A stretch of DNA of 64,000 nucleotides from contig CAWDAQ010000005.1 of the NCBI GenBank assembly GCA_963800325.1, forward strand, positions 62,001 to 126,000, read 5' to 3'. The position numbers and the translations under genes were made by a program. Source of the DNA: CAWDAQ01 sp963800325 (GTDB lineage: Bacteria > Actinomycetota > Actinomycetes > Actinomycetales > Dermatophilaceae). The notes beneath the pieces are model-generated. The model did not search any database, was not told the DNA's origin, and saw only the letters and a program-made list of their open reading frames with translations. Below, piece by piece: positions 36,041 through 44,045 of this stretch (within the stretch, counting starts at the first letter, position 1; each line of letters starts with the position of its first letter).

Positions 36041-37297
36041 TCACCGCAGGTCAGAGCCGGTTTTCTCCAGTAGTGCCACGCACTCGACGTGGTGGGTCAT
36101 CGGGAACGCGTCGAAGGCGCGCAGCCCGACGAGGTCGTACCCGGCGCCGCGCAGCGTCGCGGTGTCCCGGGCGAGGGCGGCGGGGTCGCAGGCGACGTAG
36201 ACCACGCGGCGCGGGGCGAGGGCGGCGAGGTCGGAGACGACGGCCCGCCGGGCGCCGACGCGGGGCGGGTCGAGGACGGCGAGGTCGGCCCGCTCGCCGG
36301 CGCGGACGAGCCGTCGCACGGCCCGGTCGACCCGCTCCCGGTCGACCCGGGCCCACGGCGTGGCGGCGAGCGCGTCGCGGGCGTGACCGGCCGCGACCGG
36401 GTCCCCCTCGACGCCGCGGACCCGTCCCCGCTCGCCGACGGCCCGGGCGAGGGGGAGGGTGAGCAGGCCCGCGCCGGCGTAGAGGTCGAGGACGTCGTCG
36501 CCGGGCTCGGGGGCGAGCGCGTCGAGCACCGCGGCGACGAACGTCGCCGGTGCACCGACGTGGACCTGCCAGAAGCCGCGGGCGGCGACCTCGTGGACCG
36601 CCTCCCCCGTCGGCCCGGGGACGACCTCGGTGACGACCGGGCCCGGGCCGTCCCCGTCGCCCGGCACGGGGACGACCACGGGCTCGCCGCCGCTCGGCGC
36701 GACGACGTCGACGGCCTGCGACCCGGCCCAGGTCCGCTCCAGCACGCCGGTGCCGACGACCCGCTCGTCGGCGATGAGGCAGTCGGCGACGGGGACGACC
36801 TCCCGGGACCGGTGCCGCCGCAGCCCGGGTCGTCCGGCCTCGTCGACGGCGAACTCGACCCGGGTGCGCCACCTCAGGCCGGCCTCGTCCCCGGGCACCG
36901 GCTCGACGTCGACCTCGACGTCGAGCCCGGCGAGCCGGGACATCTGCTCGGCGACGACCGCGGCCTTCAGCGCCCGCTGCTCGGGCAGCGCGACGTGCTG
37001 CAGGTCGCAGCCGCCGCACCCGCCCGGACCGGCGTACGGGCACGGCGGCCGCACCCGCGCCGGGGCGGGCCGGAGCACCTCGACCGCGTCGGCGCGCAGG
37101 TAGCGGCCCCCGCCACCGGCCCCGGTGACGCGGGCCCGGACCTGCTCGCCCGCGAGGGCGTGCCGGACGAACACGACCCGGCCCTCGTGCCGCGCGACCC
37201 AGTGACCGCCGTGCGCGACCGGTCCGACGGTGAGGTCGAGCTCGGTGCCCGGCGGTGGGGGCTCGCCGGTCCCGCCGCCCGCCGCGGGCCGGGTCAC
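36041..37297 (-). CDS. TRAM-domain class I SAM-dependent RNA methyltransferase (RlmCD/TrmA-like)
   Basis: A 418-residue RNA m5U methyltransferase. It has an N-terminal TRAM domain (about 15-70), iron-sulphur cysteines in CPYAGPGGCGGCDLQHV, the SAM motif DVLDLYAGAGLLTLPLA, LDPPRVGARR and the catalytic-cysteine motif VVYVACDPAALARD. The last residues after MTHHVECV (ALLEKTGSDLR) come from the inserted island rather than from the ancestral gene, whose own tail is at 24574-24636. The GTG at 37297 overlaps the permease stop as GTGA. The replaced tail lies after all catalytic motifs, so activity should be kept. Confidence 0.93.
   Translation of the reverse strand: MTRPAAGGGTGEPPPPGTELDLTVGPVAHGGHWVARHEGRVVFVRHALAGEQVRARVTGAGGGGRYLRADAVEVLRPAPARVRPPCPYAGPGGCGGCDLQHVALPEQRALKAAVVAEQMSRLAGLDVEVDVEPVPGDEAGLRWRTRVEFAVDEAGRPGLRRHRSREVVPVADCLIADERVVGTGVLERTWAGSQAVDVVAPSGGEPVVVPVPGDGDGPGPVVTEVVPGPTGEAVHEVAARGFWQVHVGAPATFVAAVLDALAPEPGDDVLDLYAGAGLLTLPLARAVGERGRVRGVEGDPVAAGHARDALAATPWARVDRERVDRAVRRLVRAGERADLAVLDPPRVGARRAVVSDLAALAPRRVVYVACDPAALARDTATLRGAGYDLVGLRAFDAFPMTHHVECVALLEKTGSDLR
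36078..36101. repeat. 24-bp direct repeat, right island boundary (att-like)
   Basis: Identical to 24614-24637 in the same orientation, inside the 3' end of the methyltransferase gene. To its right the sequence is conserved chromosome; to its left are the substitute codons and stop supplied by the island. Confidence 0.85.
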
Positions 37298-39312
37298 TCG
37301 TACCCCCGCCGCATCCCGCCGACGACCGGCCCGTCGAGCCGCTCCTCGTGGCCGAGCGAGGAGCGCAGCTGCCACGGGACGCTCGCGACCATGACCCCGG
37401 GGGTGAAGTGGAGCCGGGCCTTCAGCCGCAGCGCGCTCTGGTTGTGGAGGATCTGCTCGTACCACCGGCCGACGACGTACTCGGGGATGTAGACGACGAC
37501 GACGTCGCGGGGGCTGGTCCGCCGGATCGACTTCACGTAGTCGACGACCGGCTTGGTGATCTCCCGGTACGGCGAGTCGAGCGCCTTGAGCGGGACCGGG
37601 ATGCCCCGGCGGTCCCACGCGGCCTGCAGGGCCCTGGTCTCCTCCGGGTCGACGTTGACGGTGACCGCCTCGAGCCGCGAGGGCCGGGTCGCCCGGGCGT
37701 AGGCGACCGCGCGCAGCGTCGGCTTGTGGATCTTGCTGACGAGGACGATCGCGTGGACGCGGGAGGGGAGCACCTGGGCCCCGGTGTCGGCCTCGGCGAC
37801 CGTCAGCTCCTCGCTGACGTGGACGTAGTGGCGCTGGATGGCGGACATGAGGAGGAACAGGGCGACCATCGCCGCGATCGCGAACCCGGCGCCGTGGACG
37901 AACTTCGTCAGCAGGACGACGACGAGGACGACCGCCGACATCGTCGCGCCGACCCCGTTGATCACCCGCGAGCGCCGCATCCGGGCCCGGACCCGGGGGT
38001 CGAGCTCGGTGCGCAGGTGCCGGTTCCAGTGCCGGATCATCCCGGTCTGGCTCAGGGTGAAGGAGACGAAGACGCCGACGATGTAGAGCTGGATGAGCTT
38101 GGTGACCTCGGCGTCGTAGATGACGATGAGGAACACCGCGCCGCCGGCGAGGAAGAGGATGCCGTTGGAGAACGCGAGCCGGTCGCCGCGGGTGTGGAGC
38201 TGGCGGGGCAGGTAGCCGTCCCGGGCGAGGATCGAGGCGAGCACGGGGAAGCCGTTGAACGCGGTGTTCGCGGCGAGGATGAGGATGATGCCGGTGACGA
38301 CCGAGATGATGACGACCCCGGCCGGGAAGCCGTCGAAGACCGACTTGCTCACCTGGGCCATGATCGTGTCCTGGACGTAGTCCACCCCGACCGGCTGCCC
38401 GCCGCGGTAGAGCTGGGTGCTCGGGTCCTCGGCGATCTTCACCCCCGTCGCCCGGGCGAGCTGGATCATCGACATCAGCAGCGTGATCGCGATCAGGCCC
38501 ATGAACAGCAGCGTCGTCGCGGCGTTGCGGCTCTTCGGCTTCTGGAAGGCCGGGACGCCGTTCGAGATCGCCTCGACCCCGGTGAGCGCGGCGCAGCCGG
38601 AGGAGAAGGCGCGCAGCAGGAGGAAGGCCATCGCGACGGTGCCGAGCGCGGCGTGCGCCGGCTCCGGGCGCAGCTCCAGGTCGGCGCTCTCGGCGAGCGG
38701 CAGGGTGCCGGTCAGCTCCCGGACGAACCCGACCAGCGCCATGCCGAGCACGCTGACGATGAACAGGTAGGTCGGCACCGCGAAGGCCTTCCCGGACTCG
38801 CGGACCCCGCGCAGGTTCATCGCGGTGAGCGCGGCGACGAGCGCGACCGCGAAGAAGACCTCGTGCCCGCGGACGAAGCCGAACGCGCCTGCGGCGTTCT
38901 GCACCCCGGAGGAGACCGAGACCGCGACGGTGAGGACGTAGTCGACCAGCAGCGCGCTGCCGACGGTCAGCCCGGCCCGGGACCCGAGGTTGGTGCTCGC
39001 GACCTCGTAGTCCCCGCCGCCGGAGGGGTAGGCGTGGACGTTCTGCCGGTAGGAGGCGACGACGACGAGCATGACCCCGACGACGACGAGGGCGATCTGC
39101 CACGACCGGGTCACGGCGAGCGAGCCGCCGGCGAGGCCGAGGGTCAGGAAGATCTCGTCCGGGGCGTAGGCGACCGAGGACAGCGCGTCGCTGGCGAAGA
39201 TCGGCAGCGCGAGCTTCTTCGGCAGCAGGGTCTCCCCGAGATCCTCGCTGCGCATGGCCCGCCCGACGAGCAACCGCTTGACGGCACGGCCGGAGGGGAC
39301 GACTGATGGCAC
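37294..39312 (-). CDS. APC-family amino-acid/polyamine-type permease
   Basis: A 672-residue permease with about twelve membrane helices (residues ~30-480) and a cytoplasmic C-terminal region (~500-672). The start LPIFASDALSSVAYAPDEIF and YPSGGGDYEVASTNLG are typical of the KUP-like/APC subgroup found beside TrkA genes in actinobacteria (M. tuberculosis Rv2690c position). The C-terminal part may be a regulatory USP-like domain. Neighbouring TrkA-type proteins suggest potassium or osmotic control, but the substrate is not established. It is divergent from the first trkA gene and coupled to the methyltransferase. Confidence 0.9.
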   Translation of the reverse strand: MPSVVPSGRAVKRLLVGRAMRSEDLGETLLPKKLALPIFASDALSSVAYAPDEIFLTLGLAGGSLAVTRSWQIALVVVGVMLVVVASYRQNVHAYPSGGGDYEVASTNLGSRAGLTVGSALLVDYVLTVAVSVSSGVQNAAGAFGFVRGHEVFFAVALVAALTAMNLRGVRESGKAFAVPTYLFIVSVLGMALVGFVRELTGTLPLAESADLELRPEPAHAALGTVAMAFLLLRAFSSGCAALTGVEAISNGVPAFQKPKSRNAATTLLFMGLIAITLLMSMIQLARATGVKIAEDPSTQLYRGGQPVGVDYVQDTIMAQVSKSVFDGFPAGVVIISVVTGIILILAANTAFNGFPVLASILARDGYLPRQLHTRGDRLAFSNGILFLAGGAVFLIVIYDAEVTKLIQLYIVGVFVSFTLSQTGMIRHWNRHLRTELDPRVRARMRRSRVINGVGATMSAVVLVVVLLTKFVHGAGFAIAAMVALFLLMSAIQRHYVHVSEELTVAEADTGAQVLPSRVHAIVLVSKIHKPTLRAVAYARATRPSRLEAVTVNVDPEETRALQAAWDRRGIPVPLKALDSPYREITKPVVDYVKSIRRTSPRDVVVVYIPEYVVGRWYEQILHNQSALRLKARLHFTPGVMVASVPWQLRSSLGHEERLDGPVVGGMRRGYE

Positions 39313-39369
39313 GGGAACACTCTAGGCGGCACCCTCCCCCGTCCGGCCGGACCCCGCGCGCGCCCGGTG

Positions 39370-39375
39370 TAGCGT
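39370..39375 (+). promoter_or_regulatory. -10 element, probable leaderless start of first trkA
   Basis: TAGCGT ends seven bases before the GTG at 39383, with no Shine-Dalgarno sequence between. The hexamer is identical to the one ahead of the VOC gene. The divergent permease gene starts at 39312. Confidence 0.5.
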
Positions 39376-39382
39376 CGTCTGC

Positions 39383-40048
39383 GTGCACTTCGTCATCATG
39401 GGCTGCGGCCGGGTCGGGGCCTCGCTGTCCCGGTCCCTGGAGCGCAACGGGCACGACGTCGCCGTCGTCGACCAGGACGAGGGGGCCTTCCGCCGGCTCG
39501 GCACGGCGTTCGAGGGACGGCGGGTCACCGGCGTCGGCTTCGACCGCGACACGCTGACCGAGGCGGGCATCAGCGACGCGTACGCGTTCGCGGCGGTCTC
39601 CAGCGGCGACAACTCCAACATCCTCGCCGCCCGGGTCGCGCGGGAGACCTTCGGCGTCGAGCACGTCGTCGCGCGCATCTACGACCCGGGGCGCGCGGAG
39701 ATCTACCAGCGACTCGGGATCCCCACCGTCGCGACGGTGAAGTGGACCTCGGACCAGATGCTGCGCCGGCTGCTCCCCCAGGGGCACGTGCCCGAGCTGA
39801 CCGACCCCTCCGGCAAGGTCGCCATCGCCGAGATCCCGCTGTCCCCGGGGTGGATCGGGCGCCGCCTCACCGACGTCGAGCTCGCGACCGGGGCCCGGGT
39901 CGCGTACATCACCCGGCTCGGCGACGGCCAGATCCCCGGCCGGGACACCGTGTACCAGGAGGGGGACCTGGTCCACCTCGCCGTGCTCCGCGAGAACGTG
40001 CCCGCCGTGGAGCGGCTGCTCGACTCCCCGCCCCCGCCGTCGGACTGA
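39383..40048 (+). CDS. TrkA-family potassium channel/transport regulator (CeoB-like)
   Basis: A 221-residue cytoplasmic protein with an N-terminal RCK/TrkA-N NAD-binding fold (FVIMGCGRVGASLSRSLERNGHDVAVVDQD) and a C-terminal RCK_C domain (about 135-215). Such proteins gate K+ transporters in response to nucleotides. It corresponds in order to mycobacterial ceoB. GTG at 39383 chosen because the glycine-rich fold begins at once. It is followed 42 bp later by a second TrkA protein, the usual pair. Confidence 0.92.
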   Translation: MHFVIMGCGRVGASLSRSLERNGHDVAVVDQDEGAFRRLGTAFEGRRVTGVGFDRDTLTEAGISDAYAFAAVSSGDNSNILAARVARETFGVEHVVARIYDPGRAEIYQRLGIPTVATVKWTSDQMLRRLLPQGHVPELTDPSGKVAIAEIPLSPGWIGRRLTDVELATGARVAYITRLGDGQIPGRDTVYQEGDLVHLAVLRENVPAVERLLDSPPPPSD

Positions 40049-40090
40049 CCCCGGCCCGCTGACAAGACCAGAAGCAACCCGAGGACATTC

Positions 40091-40777
40091 ATGCGAGTCG
40101 TCATCGCCGGAGCCGGCAGCGTCGGCCGGTCCATCGCCCGCGAGCTGCTGTACAACCGGCACGAGGTCCTGCTCATCGACCGGGACGCCGACGAGCACCG
40201 GGTGACCAAGGTCACCGACGCGAGCTGGCTCGCGGCGGACGCCTGCGAGATCACCGCGCTCCACGAGGCCGGCCTCGCCGAGTGCGACGTCGTCGTCGCC
40301 GCGACCGGGGACGACAAGGTCAACCTCGTCGTCTCCCTGCTCGCCAAGACCGAGTTCGGGGTCCCCCGGACCGTCGCCCGGGTCAACAACCCCAAGAACG
40401 AGTGGATGTTCGACGAGGCCTGGGGGGTGGACGTCGCGGTGTCGACCCCGCGGCTGATGACCGCGCTCGTCGAGGAGGCGGTCAGCGTCGGGGACCTCGT
40501 GCGGATCTTCGAGTTCCAGCAGGGCCGGGCGACGATGGTCGAGCTCACCCTGCCCGCGGCGAGCCCCTACGTCGGCCGGCGGGTCGGGGACGTCGACTTC
40601 CCCGAGGAGACGGTGCTCGTCGCGATCATCCGCGAGGAGTTCCCCATCGCCCCGAGCACCGACGACACGCTGGAGGCGCACGACGAGCTGCTGTTCCTCA
40701 CCACCCCGGACGCCGAGGACGACCTCGAGTCGATGCTCAGCCCCGGGGAGCGGGTCAAGCGTCCTCGCGAGGCCTGA
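40091..40777 (+). CDS. trkA: TrkA-family potassium regulator (CeoC-like)
   Basis: A 228-residue second RCK protein: N-terminal fold MRVVIAGAGSVGRSIARELL, acidic ATGDDKVNLVVSLLAKTE, and a C-terminal RCK_C domain with EAHDELLFLTTPD. It corresponds in order to mycobacterial ceoC. ATG at 40091 with AACCCGAGGA ahead. The 3' end overlaps the convergent DUF3159 gene by 23 bases, and directly beyond its stop lies an 18-bp tandem repeat belonging to that gene. The two TrkA proteins probably form a complex with a K+ uptake protein encoded elsewhere. Confidence 0.93.
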   Translation: MRVVIAGAGSVGRSIARELLYNRHEVLLIDRDADEHRVTKVTDASWLAADACEITALHEAGLAECDVVVAATGDDKVNLVVSLLAKTEFGVPRTVARVNNPKNEWMFDEAWGVDVAVSTPRLMTALVEEAVSVGDLVRIFEFQQGRATMVELTLPAASPYVGRRVGDVDFPEETVLVAIIREEFPIAPSTDDTLEAHDELLFLTTPDAEDDLESMLSPGERVKRPREA

Positions 40778-41540
40778 CGCCCCCGGTCTCGCCCGCGCCC
40801 CCGGTCTCGCCCGCGCCCCCGGTCTCGCCCGCGCCCCCGGTCTCGCCGAGACCGGCGGAGTCCCTGGCCACGGCCTCGTGGGGGGTGCGCCCGCGCACGA
40901 GCATCGCGCCCATGACCGCGAGCGCCGCCACCCACGCCGGCCAGCCGAGGAGGACCTTCGTCACCCCGAGCATCGGCACGTTCCCGGCGAGGTAGAGCGG
41001 CAGCATGACCCCGACCCGGACGGCGTAGAGCCCGACGAGGACGAGGGTGAGGCGGGCGCAGACCCGGACCACGGCCGGGTCGCGCCGCCATCCGAACGGG
41101 TCCTCGCGGGCGGCCGGGTCGCCGGCCCCGACCATGAACCCGACGACGGGCCACCGGATGAGCACCGAGCCCAGCGCGGCGGTCCCCCAGGCGGCGCTGC
41201 CGAGGATGCCGGGCAGGAACGCGTCCTCGGCGCGGCCGCTGCGCAGGGCGAAGAACGCCGCGAGCGCGGTCGCGAGCACCGAGGTCAGGACGTACTGCAG
41301 GCTCTGCCGCTGGACCAGCCGGGCGCCGGCGAGCGCGAGCGTCACGCCGGCGGCGGTGACGAGCGCGGTCCCCGGCTCGTGCCAGCCGGCCCATGCGACG
41401 ACGAACGCCAGCATCGGCAGCGCCGTCTCCAGGGACCCGCGCCACCCGCCGAGGGCCGTGCTCAGCCGGTGGCGGATGACCTCCTCGACGGTGTGGTGCT
41501 CACCGTGGCGAGGGGGCGGCAGCGGCGGGTCAGCGGCCAC
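40755..41540 (-). CDS. DUF3159 family membrane protein
   Basis: A 261-residue membrane protein with about five to six helices, matching the DUF3159 family that sits at this position in many actinobacteria (M. tuberculosis Rv2693c). It begins with a short cytoplasmic segment (HTVEEVIRHRLSTALGGWRG) and contains QSLQYVLTSVLATALAAFFA and ALGSVLIRWPVVGFMVG. The C-terminus has four GETGGA repeats from an 18-bp tandem DNA repeat. The GTG at 41540 overlaps the OB-fold gene by 11 bases. Function unknown. Confidence 0.88.
   Translation of the reverse strand: MAADPPLPPPRHGEHHTVEEVIRHRLSTALGGWRGSLETALPMLAFVVAWAGWHEPGTALVTAAGVTLALAGARLVQRQSLQYVLTSVLATALAAFFALRSGRAEDAFLPGILGSAAWGTAALGSVLIRWPVVGFMVGAGDPAAREDPFGWRRDPAVVRVCARLTLVLVGLYAVRVGVMLPLYLAGNVPMLGVTKVLLGWPAWVAALAVMGAMLVRGRTPHEAVARDSAGLGETGGAGETGGAGETGGAGETGGVRPREDA
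40780..40847 (+). repeat. 18-bp tandem repeat, four units, inside DUF3159 gene
   Basis: The unit CCCCCGGTCTCGCCCGCG occurs three times exactly and a fourth time in part. On the minus strand it encodes (GETGGA)n in the C-terminal tail. Since 18 is a multiple of three, copy number can vary without breaking the frame. Confidence 0.9.
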
Positions 41541-41913
41541 GGCCCGGGATGATCTCGTAGGCGGGGTTGAAGATGACCGGGGTCCCCCCGCGGTAGCACA
41601 CGCGGCCCCGGGCCTTGAGGTAGGTGCCCGGCTCGATGCCGCCGATGGTGCGCCGGCCGAGCCAGACGAGGTTGAGGGTCTTGCTGCCGTCCCAGACCTC
41701 GACGACGAGCGCGGGGACGTTCGTGCGGGGACGCAGGGTGACGCACCGGACGGTGCCGCAGACGACGGCCTCCTGGCGGTCGGCGAGCGTGCTGATCGGC
41801 GCCGCGCCCATGCGGGTGGAGTCGCGCTGCAGCTCGTCGGCGTCCATCTGCTCCTCGGTCCGGGACAGCCGCTCGGTGAGCCGGCTGAGCACGGACCTGC
41901 GCCCCTCGCCCAT
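41530..41913 (-). CDS. OB-fold nucleic-acid-binding protein
   Basis: A 127-residue protein of the actinobacterial OB-fold family (Rv2694c position). The core QEAVVCGTVRCVTLRPRTN, VVEVWDGSKTLNLVWLGRR and GTYLKARGRVCYRGGTPVIF forms the OB barrel; the N-terminal ~35 residues are helical and charged. The ATG at 41913 overlaps the DUF3710 stop by one base. Function is unknown beyond probable nucleic-acid binding. It is part of the dut-DUF3710-OB-DUF3159 unit. Confidence 0.88.
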   Translation of the reverse strand: MGEGRRSVLSRLTERLSRTEEQMDADELQRDSTRMGAAPISTLADRQEAVVCGTVRCVTLRPRTNVPALVVEVWDGSKTLNLVWLGRRTIGGIEPGTYLKARGRVCYRGGTPVIFNPAYEIIPGRGR

Positions 41914-42719
41914 CACCGCACCTCGGTGATCTCCGGCCCGCGCCGGAAGGGGTCCAGCCCCGCCGGACGGCCCTGCGCGTCGGCGTCCTCGGGGTCGTCC
42001 GGCTCCGCGGCGCCGGGCTCCTCGCCCGAGAGCTGCTCGGGGACCCGGAGCGGGAGGACCTCGCGCGGGGCCATGGGGTCCTCGCCGCGGACGACGACGA
42101 GGTCCCCGAGCACGGGCGCGAACCCGTCGGCGAGGTCGTCGTCGATGGCGGCGGGCCCGGAGAGGACGCCCCGGAGGAACCAGCGCGGTCCGTCGACGCC
42201 GATGAACCGGGCGGGGGCGAAGACGGTGCGCCCGTCCGGCCCGGCCTGGGGCATGCGGGTGCGCAGCTCGGTGCCGTAGCGGCCCTCGGCCTCGTCGGCG
42301 GTCCCGCCGAGCGAGGTGATCGACTGCGCGATCTCGCTGCGCACGTCCTCCCAGATGCCGAGGGTGCGGGGCGCGGCGAACGCCTGGAGCTGGAGGACGG
42401 ACTCCCCCATCACGACGTGGGCGGAGGTGACCTCGCCGCTCTCCTGCTCGACCTCGAGGCGCAGCTCCATGCCGGGGATCCCGGCCACCCACAGGCTGCC
42501 GAGGTCGATCCGGTGGCCGGGACCGTCGAGCGCACCCGCGTCCTGCGGGACGCCGGCGACGACCTCGCCGGGCCGGTCCTCGCCGGGCGCGCCCTCGCCG
42601 GCACCGGTCTCCTCGGCCGCGGGGTCGGCGACGCCGCCGGGCTCGGTCTCGGCCCGCGGCGCCTGCTCGGGCGCCGGCTCCTCGCCGGCCCCGCCGCTGC
42701 GGCGTCGAAAGATGCTCAC
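41913..42719 (-). CDS. DUF3710 family protein
   Basis: A 268-residue soluble protein of the DUF3710 family (Rv2696c position). An acidic, low-complexity N-terminal region (~1-65) precedes the conserved domain with IDLGSLWVAGIPGMELRLEV, ESVLQLQAFAAPRTLGIWED and GPRWFLRGVLSGPAA. The C-terminus is again acidic. The GTG at 42719 overlaps the dut stop as GTGA. No catalytic motif is known. Long association with dut suggests a link to nucleotide or DNA metabolism, but that is only context. Confidence 0.9.
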   Translation of the reverse strand: MSIFRRRSGGAGEEPAPEQAPRAETEPGGVADPAAEETGAGEGAPGEDRPGEVVAGVPQDAGALDGPGHRIDLGSLWVAGIPGMELRLEVEQESGEVTSAHVVMGESVLQLQAFAAPRTLGIWEDVRSEIAQSITSLGGTADEAEGRYGTELRTRMPQAGPDGRTVFAPARFIGVDGPRWFLRGVLSGPAAIDDDLADGFAPVLGDLVVVRGEDPMAPREVLPLRVPEQLSGEEPGAAEPDDPEDADAQGRPAGLDPFRRGPEITEVR

Positions 42720-43294
42720 TGACTGCTCTCTCCGTTGTCTGGTGCCGGGTCGCGGGAACCGAAGCCCCCGCTCGATCCGTGTCCAGTGTCCCCCCGGGGG
42801 CTGTCCGGAAGCGAATCGACCTCCGCGAACTCGGCGGTGGCGACCTGCTGCACGAGGAGCTGGGCGATCCGGTCGCCGGGTCGGACCGTGAAGGCCTCGT
42901 CCGGGTCGTGGTTGACGAGGTTGACCAGCACCTCGCCCCGGTAGCCGGAGTCGATGGTCCCCGGGGCGTTGACGATCCCGATGCCGTGCCGGGCGGCGAG
43001 GCCGGAGCGCGGGTGGACCAGGCCCACCCAGCCGTGCGGGAGGGCGAGCGCGACACCGGTCGGCACGAGCGCCCGCTGTCCGGGCCCGAGGGTGACCTCC
43101 GCGGTGGCGGTGAGGTCGGCTCCGGCGTCGCCGGGCTTGGCGTAGGCCGGCAGGACGGCGCCCGGGCTCGTCCGGCGGACCGGCACGCGAACGGGCGCAC
43201 CGCCCGGCAGGCGGTCGGGCGCGGACACCCGTGCCGGCCACCCGGCCCCGCTCTCGTCCCCGGGCACTGACGACTGCCGGGAGGGACCGGTCAT
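42716..43294 (-). CDS. dut: dUTP diphosphatase
   Basis: Trimeric dUTPase, 192 residues, hydrolyses dUTP to dUMP and keeps uracil out of DNA. The five family motifs are seen: KPGDAGADL, HPRSGLAARHGIGIVN, GTIDSGYRGEV, RPGDRIAQLLV and the C-terminal Gly-rich GSSGGFGSR. The N-terminal ~40 residues exceed the usual length (about 150). I chose the ATG at 43294 because GGGAGGGG stands nine bases ahead; a GTG at 43321 would add nine residues. First gene of a four-gene overlapping unit. Confidence 0.95.
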   Translation of the reverse strand: MTGPSRQSSVPGDESGAGWPARVSAPDRLPGGAPVRVPVRRTSPGAVLPAYAKPGDAGADLTATAEVTLGPGQRALVPTGVALALPHGWVGLVHPRSGLAARHGIGIVNAPGTIDSGYRGEVLVNLVNHDPDEAFTVRPGDRIAQLLVQQVATAEFAEVDSLPDSPRGDTGHGSSGGFGSRDPAPDNGESSQ

Positions 43295-43382
43295 CGTGAC
43301 CGGCCCCTCCCGGCGAGCCACCGGCGCCCGTGACGGGGGCGGGACCCGGACGTGCAGGCGGCGGAGGCGGGGGTGTCCGGGC

Positions 43383-43682
43383 TCACGCCGCGCAGTCGCG
43401 GCAGACCGGCATCCCGGCGTCCTCGGCCGCGAGCTGGCTGCGGTGGTGGACCAGGAAGCACCGCGAGCAGGTGAACTCGTCCGCCTGCCGCGGGAGCACC
43501 CGCACCGACAGCTCCTCCCCCGACAGGTCTGCCCCCGGGAGCTCGAAGCCCTCCGCCTGCTCCGTCTCGTCGACGTCGACGCTCGAGGTGCTCTTGTCCC
43601 CGCGCCGGGACTTCAGCTCCTCGATGGAGTCCTCGGAGATCTCGTCGTCGTTCTTACGTGGCGCGTCGTAGTCAGTCGCCAT
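43383..43682 (-). CDS. DUF4193 family protein
   Basis: A 99-residue acidic protein of the DUF4193 family (Rv2699c position). The N-terminus MATDYDAPRKNDDEISEDSI is highly charged; two CxxC pairs near the C-terminus (FTCSRCFLVHH and PVCRDCAA) form a likely zinc ribbon. Relatives include the mycobacterial homologue, with no assigned biochemical role that I can state. GTGAAAGG precedes the ATG at 43682. In other actinobacteria a DUF3093 gene lies between it and dut; here only 88 bp separate them. Confidence 0.92.
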   Translation of the reverse strand: MATDYDAPRKNDDEISEDSIEELKSRRGDKSTSSVDVDETEQAEGFELPGADLSGEELSVRVLPRQADEFTCSRCFLVHHRSQLAAEDAGMPVCRDCAA

Positions 43683-44045
43683 CTCGTGCCTTTCACCTCG
43701 TGCCGTGCCTCCGCCAGCCGCCCACGTCACCGCGCGCTGCTGTGCCCCACTCAACGCAGCGGGTCGGCGATTTGTGCCCGGTGCGGGGCGGATTGTGCCT
43801 CATCCCGACGGCCACGTCACCTGCCGTCCCACCCGGTGGCGCTTCGTGACCGAACGTTCACCTTCGCGCTTCGTCGCGCGTCCGCGCCCTGACGTATGGT
43901 GCCGCCACGGCACCGGGCGAGTGGCACCGTCCCCACGGCGTCCCCCGCGACGCCCGTGCCGGGGCTCGAGGCCGCACCGGCCCCGTCAGGCAAGCCCCCC
44001 GAACGACCGATCGGACCGACGAAGCGACACGAGAAGAGGTGGACG
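43683..44045. other. 363-bp divergent spacer between DUF4193 and small ORF
   Basis: Holds the promoters for the two divergent genes. A palindrome GTGACCGAACGTTCAC-like sequence (about 43846-43862) resembles a TetR-type operator; it lacks the spacing of an actinobacterial SOS box. I recognise no gene here; short frames have biased, unfamiliar composition. Confidence 0.45.

Larger units (their letters stand above)
24614..36101. mobile_element. 11.5-kb genomic island with Wadjet defence system
   Basis: Bounded by 24-bp direct repeats, inserted into the 3' end of a core methyltransferase gene, and filled with accessory genes: jetD-jetC-jetB-jetA, a frameshifted gene, vapB-vapC and a decayed ISL3 element. 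Spacers inside are less GC-rich than the core and hold decayed genes. Core synteny resumes exactly at the right repeat. No integrase, relaxase or replication gene was recognised, so the element now looks immobile or was moved by an enzyme encoded elsewhere. Confidence 0.85.

Noticed and set aside
24614..36101. Prophage
   Set aside because: No capsid, terminase, portal, tail, lysis or phage repressor gene is present; content is defence, toxin-antitoxin and IS only.
43846..43862. LexA/SOS box
   Set aside because: The sequence contains GAACGTTC without the four-base spacer of the actinobacterial SOS box.
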